Shown here one piece after another: positions 58,561 through 64,000 of a DNA stretch of 64,000 bases. How positions within the stretch are numbered: the stretch's first letter is position 1; each line of letters starts with the position of its first letter. The notes below the pieces were generated by a model. It searched no databases. It saw only the letters and a program-made list of their open reading frames with translations, and was not told the origin of the DNA. The position numbers and the translations under genes were made by a program. The DNA is from Otis tarda (Eukaryota > Chordata > Aves > Otidiformes > Otididae), in the NCBI GenBank assembly GCA_026413225.1, contig CM048552.1, positions 163,692,053-163,756,052 on the forward strand. Reading direction: 5' to 3'.

Positions 58561-59157
58561 ATTATGAAGATTTGAATAGGTGCTTGCAACTGGAAATGAT
58601 AAACACAGAGTTCTACGACCATGGTTCTGAAATCTGAAATGGGTTTCTGGTGTAGTCCAGTTGGTGGCCTGTCTGAAACGTTAATACTGTAACATTTTTA
58701 CAACTTTTTTTCATACATTTGAGTGACTAAGTCATTGAAAGTTGGCTACTTTCTCGTAACACTTCCACAAAAATTGCTAAGTCATTAATATTGTGACTCC
58801 AGTTTTAGTACTCGGCAATAATTCCAATTTATCACCATTTTATTACCATTTAAACACCATTGTAGTGTTCATACAGATTATTTAAATTAATTCCAAGTAT
58901 TGAAGACATACTTTTCCCACTAACAGTTACATGTTTATTTTGTCCCAGAGGCACAGCAATGGTATTTCCAATCTCAAACAAAGTAACTTCATTAAGAGAA
59001 ACTATAGTAATTGAAAGCTATGTTCTTACTGCTGCGCTGCAGAGGAGTTTGTCTTACATTTTGTAATAGTAAAGTTATGACTTCCACATACTATTTTCCT
59101 CTCACGCATTTACAAGACTGAAATATTAAAGACTTAATTACCTCTTTTTTTGGAGGA
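58561..59157. other. AT-rich unique-looking spacer
   Basis: No supported gene or repeat. Confidence 0.5.
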
Positions 59158-60916
59158 TGTTGTGGTTTAACCCTGGTAGGGAGCTAATCACCATGCAGCT
59201 GCTTGCCCACTCCACTCTGAGATGGAGAAGAAAATGGGAAGGGTAAAAATGAGACAACATATAGCTTGAGGTAAAGCCATTATAAGAAGTTAAAACAAAA
59301 ACTGCAAACATCAGCAAAGCAAAACAAGGAATTAATTCACTAATTACATCAGCAGGCATGTTTAGTCATTTCCAGAGAAAGCAGGGCTTCAGCATATGTA
59401 ACAGTGTTGTAGGACCAAGCAATGCAGTCTCTTACTCACTCCTCCAACCCTCTGAGGGAATAGGGAGAGATAATGTAACAAAAAGGCTTGAGGTTGAGAA
59501 AAGGACGGGGAAAGATCCTTAAAGTTACTGTTATGGGAAAAATAGACTTGACTTGGGGAAAACTATTTCTTTATTATTAAAACTATTTCTTTATTATTAA
59601 AACCAAAGCAGCCACCTCCCCCTTCCAGGGCTTAATATAATTTTCAATTATCTCTACCACTTCCCCTGCCCTGAGTGGCACAGGGGGAGAATAAGGAATT
59701 GGGGTTATGGTCAGTCACTTTATGCAGCTCCTTCCTCCTTGGGGGAAGAAGTCCTCACATTCCTCCCCTGCTCCAGCGTGGGGTCCCTCCCACAGGCTAC
59801 AATCCTTCAAGAACTGCTGTGGTGCGGGTCGTTTTTCCACGGAGTGCAGTTCCTCAGGAACTGCCTGCCCAGCGCAGGCCCTCCAAAGGCCACAGACTCC
59901 TTTCAGCATTCTCCTGCTTCAGCATGGGGTCCTCCATGGGCTGCAGGTGGATCTCTGCTCCTCCATGGGCCTCCACAGACTGCAGGGGGACAGCCTGCTT
60001 CACCATGGTGTTCACCACGGTCTTCACCACAGGCTGCAGGGAGCAACATTACTCCTCTCCCTCCTTCTTCACTAACCTTGGTGTCTGCAGCCATTCCTCT
60101 AACAAAAAAAAATCTTCACAATCAGGCTCAGGCAGACGCCTCTCAGATTCTCTTCACATCTCCTCTCTTCACTCCTTGCACCTAGGCTAGGTTCATTCGG
60201 GCCCAGACAGCTGCCTGGCGGGAGGCCACAGGGTGAAGGCCACAAAGCCCACAAGGCTTGCACCTCCCCATCTACACCTCTGCTTCTGCTTTTCTGCTTC
60301 TTCATATCTTCTTCTCCATTTTGTTGTTGTTGTTGTTGGTTTTGTTTGGTTTTTTTGGGGATTTTGTTTTAATTTTATTTTTTCCCCTTCTTAAGTGCGT
60401 TATCACAGACATGTTATCAGAGAAGATTCCGTCACCAATTGGCTCGGCCCTGGCCAGAAGCGGGTCTGCCCTAGACCCAGCCAACTCCACCAGACAAAGG
60501 GTGGCTTCTTGCAGAAGCTGCCGCCATACCCCCCGCCACTAAAGAAAACCAACACAAACAGTTACTTGGGAAGCCATAACTCCAAATGTCCCTGACTTCT
60601 CCTTCTTCCCTGCTAGCTTTTACTGCTGAGCATGATATCATATGGTATGGAGTTTGGGTTAACTGACTTTGGTCAGTTGGAGTCAGTTGTTCTGGCTGTG
60701 TCCTCTCACAGCTTCTTGACCAGTCCCACTTTCTTGCTGCCTCACTACAGGCAGAGCATGAGAAAGAAATAAGGTCTAGATGCTATACAAGCACTATACA
60801 GCAGTAACTAAAACATTGGTGTATCACTGACACTGTTTTAATTGCATATTCAATACACAGCAACAATACATGCTAGTACGAAGAAAAGTAACTCTATTCC
60901 AGTCAAAATCCCTGAT
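59158..60916 (-). mobile_element. ERV LTR family 3, split by copy G
   Basis: Outer blocks 59158-59404 and 60562-60916 form one minus-strand LTR: on the plus strand it starts TGTTGTGGTTTAACCC and ends near CAGTCAAAATCCCTGAT. GCTGAGCATGATATCAT near 60626 mirrors the plus-strand family 3 copy at 50101. The plus-strand end is diverged and no duplication is clear. Confidence 0.82.
59405..60556 (-). mobile_element. ERV solo LTR, family 1 copy G, nested
   Basis: A diverged member of family 1 on the minus strand, starting TGTGTTGGTTTTC and ending CCTACAACA. It is flanked by a perfect AACAG duplication (59400-59404 and 60557-60561) inside the family 3 LTR, so it arrived later. A (TTG)n run (60322-60340) and a 22-bp tandem duplication of AAAACTATTTCTTTATTATT (59559-59602, over the polyA signal) are specific to this copy. 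Confidence 0.92.
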
Positions 60917-61911
60917 GGAGCTACGAGACAAAGTATGTTTGATATCCAAGCTAACTGCTTTGCATTAAGAAGATATTTTTGAGTAATAAGCATAGGAAAA
61001 GCACAAGTAACCAAAGATGACCTTTTCAATTTACGTTTTCACTACTGTCTAAAATGAACATCAGATTTATGACACTAGATGAACAAGAATATTACAAGTG
61101 CCCTACCATGTGTTGGTTTCTCTCTTCAAATATATTTTCCAGAAGAGGTCAGTTATCACCTATATTTGTTATGGATCTGCAATAAATGATAGCTCTGTGG
61201 AGCAAGTGAGGCACATTTGGAGAATTTTGCCTTTGGCTACTTCCTAGAGCTGCATACAGGGCACTCTTCACAGGATATCGGAGACGGCCGTCCTATAAAG
61301 AATATTATTAAAGGCATATTCAGTACTGAGTAATTTAACTTCTTTTTTTTTTAATCCATTTCTTTTTTTAACGTGAATCCCAGGCTTGACTAAATCTATT
61401 ATTATTTGCTTCATGTTTGCCCTACAGTATCTGAATTAAAGTATTATCCATCCTGCTACAAGATAGGTAGGTTAATAGCTTCTCATGTAGTGCTAAGATG
61501 ACAGGTTAACAACTACTTGCATAGTCAACATGAATACTGTACTAGGTAGTACAGCACAAAGCAGAAGTGGAACGTTTTCTGGTTATTAAGCTCAATTCTT
61601 CCCTGCATCAGCCTCAATTTTCTATGCTCCACTGATAAAATAGGGTCTTCCAGCTGGTAGCATAATGAGCTGGACTAGACCAATTTCAGATCAAAATTGA
61701 CTGTAAAACAAGATTTGAATTCTAAAGGTGCAAAACATGGATCTTTTTTCATTCTTTCTTTCCTAGTCAGAGACACTTTAAACATCTAAAGAGTTGTTAG
61801 CACTGTGGATTCTTGTTTTCAGTTCTTTCATAGACAGTTTTGACAATTCATATCATTTGATGGTTTGCACATCAGAAAAAAAAAAAAAAGGCAAGGAAAA
61901 TCATTCATTAG
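60917..61911. other. AT-rich unique-looking spacer
   Basis: No supported gene or repeat; an A run lies near 61877. Confidence 0.5.
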
Positions 61912-63200
61912 AATGGAGGTAAATCATGCCTGATCAATTTGGTGGCCTCCTATGATGGAGTTACAGTGTTGGTGGATAAGGGCAGAGCAACTAATATCAT
62001 CTACCTGGACTTGTGCAAAGTATTTGACACTGTCCTGCGGGACATCCTTGTCTCTAAACTGGAGAGGCATGGGTTTGACGGACAGGTCACTCGGAGGATA
62101 AGGAATTGGCTGGATGGCCACACTCAAAGAGTTGTGGTCAACTGCTTGATGTTCAAGACTGGTGACAAATGGTGTTCCTCAGGGGTTGGTATTTGGACCA
62201 GCCCTGTTTAACATCTTTGTCGGCCACATGGACAGTAGGATAGGGTGCACCCTCAGCAAGTTTGCTGAGTAGGATAGGGTGCACCCTCAGCAAGTTTGCT
62301 GACAACATCAAGCTGTGTGGTGCAGTCCACACGCTGGAGGGAAGGGATGCCATCCAGAGGGACCTTGACAGGCTGGAGAGGTGGGCCCGTGCAAACCTCA
62401 CAAAGTTCAGCCAGGCCAAGTGCAAAGTCCTGCACATGGGTAGGGGCAACTCCAAGTAAAAATATAGACTGGGTGGAGAATGGATGAAGAGCAGCCCTGA
62501 GAAGAAGGATATACGAGTATGGGTAAAAACTTCGACATGAGACGACAATATGTGCTTGCAGCCCAGAAAGCCAACTGTATCCTGGGCTGCACCAAAAGAA
62601 GCATGGTTAGCAGGTCGAGGGAGGTGATTCTGCCCCTCTACTCTGCTCTCATGAGACCTCCACCTGGAGTACTGCATCCAGCTCTGGAGCCCCCAACATA
62701 AGAAGGAAGTGGACCTGCTGGAGAGAGTCCAGAGGAGGGCCATGAAGATGATCAGAGGGCTGGAGCATCTCTCCTGTGTGGACAGGCTGAGAGAGCTGGG
62801 GCTGTTTAGTCTAGAGAAGAGACTCCCTAGGTCTCTAAGGTCTCTCTCTCCGGGGAGACCTTATAGTGGTCTTCCAGTACCTAAAGTGGGCTTATAAGAA
62901 AGATTGGATAAATTTTTTAGCAGGGCCTGTAGCGATAGAACAAGGGCTAAGGGTTTTAAACTAAAAGAGACTTGATCTATACTAGACATAAGGAAGAAAT
63001 TTTTTACAATGAGGATGGTGGAACACTGGAACAGGTTTCCCAGAGAGATGGTGGATACTCCATCCCTGGAAACATTCAAGGCCAGGTTGGACAGGGCTCT
63101 GAGCAACTTGATCTAGTTGGAGATGTCCCTGCTCCTTGCAGGTGAGTTGGACTAGATGACCTTTAAAGGTCCCTTCCAACACAAAATATTCTATGATTCT
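61912..63200 (+). mobile_element. CR1 LINE, 5'-truncated, plus strand
   Basis: Begins inside ORF2 just before RT motif A and runs to the 3' UTR and ATTCTATGATTC end near 63199. It is the longest continuous RT coverage in the window. Confidence 0.93.
61939..62900 (+). pseudogene. CR1 ORF2 reverse transcriptase remnant
   Basis: Motif A is readable as [11 protein letters not shown] near 62002. It is followed by the [14 protein letters not shown] segment, a broken motif B (PQGL-like, near 62175) and motif C as FADN, where the second catalytic aspartate is replaced. A 34-bp tandem duplication (62234-62267 and 62268-62301) immediately precedes motif C and shifts the frame. The thumb ([38 protein letters not shown]) follows in pieces. 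Catalytic loss, frameshift and truncation make it inactive. Confidence 0.9.
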
Positions 63201-63363
63201 AAAAACAAAGCCAAAAATAAACCTGTAGTCATCAATGTACTTCACAGATGCTTTAGTAGACTATATATTGTTGGAGTATCAGGGACACTTAGTGAACAAT
63301 CCAGACCGAATGGAATTGTTATGTTTGTGAGCAGCAGGCCTCAAGGACATCACTGAAGCCGCT

Positions 63364-63445
63364 TGTGAGAAAGTAATGAAGCTTCCTGTGAGAAAGTACT
63401 GAGGCCACCTGTGAGAAAGTAATGAGGCCGCCTGTGAGAAAGTAA
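63364..63445 (+). repeat. Four-copy 23-bp direct repeat in U3
   Basis: TGTGAGAAAGTA recurs at exactly 23-bp spacing four times. The related solo LTR has two (9918 and 9941). Its location upstream of the CCAAT and TATA boxes suggests enhancer-type repeats. Confidence 0.9.
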
Positions 63446-63506
63446 ACGAAGCAACCTTGAAGAAGATCGTAAATAACTTTGAGAAAGTGAAAACATGAAA
63501 AGTACA

Positions 63507-63540
63507 GGACTTTCCAGGTTAACGGACTTTCCAGGTTAAC
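63507..63540 (+). promoter_or_regulatory. Duplicated kappaB-like site
   Basis: Two perfect adjacent copies of GGACTTTCCAGGTTAAC. GGACTTTCC is close to the NF-kappaB consensus GGGACTTTCC. The solo family 5 LTR lacks this block. Binding is inferred, not shown. Confidence 0.6.
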
Positions 63541-63718
63541 TAACTGCAAGTAGGAGGGATATGCAAATGTAACCATTAGAGCTTAAGCCAATCACACAAT
63601 GACTAGTAGGCATATTTTATCTTAGCAATATAAATATGGGCATCCGGGACTAATAAATGGAACTACGCTTATTACTCATATTGGGTCTTTTGTCGTACGT
63701 TCCTCCGTCGCTCGCAAA

Positions 63719-63736
63719 TGGCGCCCGAACAGGGAC
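63719..63736 (+). promoter_or_regulatory. Retroviral primer-binding site, tRNA-Lys3 type
   Basis: TGGCGCCCGAACAGGGAC matches the 3' end of tRNA-Lys3, the primer of lentiviruses and of MMTV-type betaretroviruses. Two bases (AA) separate it from the LTR end, the normal retroviral spacing. Confidence 0.96.
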
Positions 63737-64000
63737 TACTAGAAGACACTGCTATCGGAGCGGCGGAGGCAGAGAAGCACCGGGAGCAGCGACCGGGGGG
63801 CAAGATCAACTACGCATTTGTCCTTCAGATGCGACGATCCAGAGCCTGAACCGTTGAAACAGGGGTTCGCCGTCTGCCAGGGCTACAGGACAAGCTGCAA
63901 AAAAGGGGTGCCTTAATCAGGGAGCACCAATTGTGAGTACTTAATCAGGGAAAAAGGGGTGCCTTAATCAGGGAGCACCAATCGTGAGTACTTAATCAAG
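63737..64000 (+). mobile_element. ERV 5' leader, family 5, cut by window end
   Basis: Sequence after the primer-binding site, before any gag start. It ends in two 51-bp tandem units (63899-63949 and 63950-64000) containing GGGGTGCCTTAATCAGGG and each a splice-donor-like GTGAGTAC (about 63933 and 63984). gag, pol and env, if present, lie beyond the window. Confidence 0.85.

Larger units (their letters stand above)
63269..63716 (+). mobile_element. ERV 5' LTR, family 5, start of a provirus
   Basis: Starts TGTTGGAGTATCAGG and ends CGTCGCTCGCA, two bases before the primer-binding site. U3 holds four exact-period 23-bp repeats (TGTGAGAAAGTA at 63364, 63387, 63410 and 63433), a 17-bp tandem repeat with GGACTTTCC twice (63507-63540), an ATGCAAAT octamer (63561-63568) and CCAAT (63588-63592). 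TATAAATA is at 63629-63636 and AATAAA at 63652-63657. It is related to the solo LTR at 9815-10232 but differs in the U5 and in the number of 23-bp units. Confidence 0.93.

Noticed and set aside
63269-63736. Endogenous lentivirus, suggested by Lys3-type PBS and kappaB-like sites
   Set aside because: The 6-bp duplication of the related solo LTR fits class II ERVs, and the Lys3 primer is also used by betaretroviruses; no lentiviral TAR-like or coding feature is visible.
63657-63857. Open frame starting in the family 5 LTR with a signal-peptide-like start
   Set aside because: It starts at the polyA signal, runs through the primer-binding site and stops in the leader; a real retroviral gene would not be placed there.
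1-64000. CRISPR arrays, operons, phage or bacterial defence genes
   Set aside because: No repeat-spacer array, no prokaryotic gene density or ribosome-binding sites; the content is that of a bird nuclear genome.

Overview
The window looks like nuclear DNA of a bird. The evidence is many copies of the CR1 LINE with its 3' end of short ATTCTATG-type repeats, several avian-style endogenous retrovirus (ERV) LTR families, and an AT-rich background. I found no convincing host gene, exon set, tRNA, rRNA, CRISPR array or bacterial-type operon. All recognisable coding signal is decayed: CR1 ORF1 and ORF2 fragments (endonuclease and reverse transcriptase) with stops, frameshifts and deletions. By rough addition about a third of the window (about 23 kb) is recognisable mobile DNA. 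The rest is AT-rich, single-copy-looking sequence with microsatellites. The species, the chromosome and whether this is intergenic or intronic cannot be told from the sequence.

Layout: 0.4-1.6 kb, LTR family 1 copy A (-). 3.9-5.1 kb, a GC-rich island holding LTR family 4. 6.7-7.3 kb, LTR family 2. 8.2-11.8 kb, a CR1 (+) broken by a 418-bp solo LTR of family 5 and by a second CR1 (-). 18.6-21.9 kb, family 1 copies B and C around a CR1 end. 22.7 kb, a CR1 end. 26.06-27.72 kb, family 1 copy D, the only family 1 locus that keeps a primer-binding site (tRNA-Lys1,2 type). 30.7-31.8 kb, a CR1 split by a 319-bp alpharetrovirus-like solo LTR. 32.2-33.3 kb, CR1 (-). 37.8-40.4 kb, possible old LTRs and a family 2 LTR. 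45.9-50.4 kb, a CR1/LTR pile-up including a rare CR1 ORF1 fragment, family 1 copy E and a family 3 LTR. 52.5-52.8 kb, a family 1 LTR reduced to 115 bp inside family 3. 58.0 kb, CR1 (-). 59.2-60.9 kb, family 1 copy G inside a family 3 LTR. 61.9-63.2 kb, CR1 (+). 63.27-64.0 kb, a family 5 5' LTR followed by a tRNA-Lys3-type primer-binding site and leader; this element runs off the window.

Nothing here works together as a host pathway. What can be read is the order of insertions. Target-site duplications fix several boundaries exactly: 5 bp for family 1 (ATCCT, GTTGT, AACAG), and 6 bp for family 5 (TTCACC) and for the alpha-like LTR (CCATGC). The best leads are the provirus start at the right edge, with Lys3-type PBS, two kappaB-like sites and a 4 x 23-bp U3 repeat; the family 1 LTRs, with a CCAAT/TATA promoter, a very long predicted R region and a shared long antisense reading frame; and the copy D relic, whose two LTR parts differ at only 2 of 489 bases.
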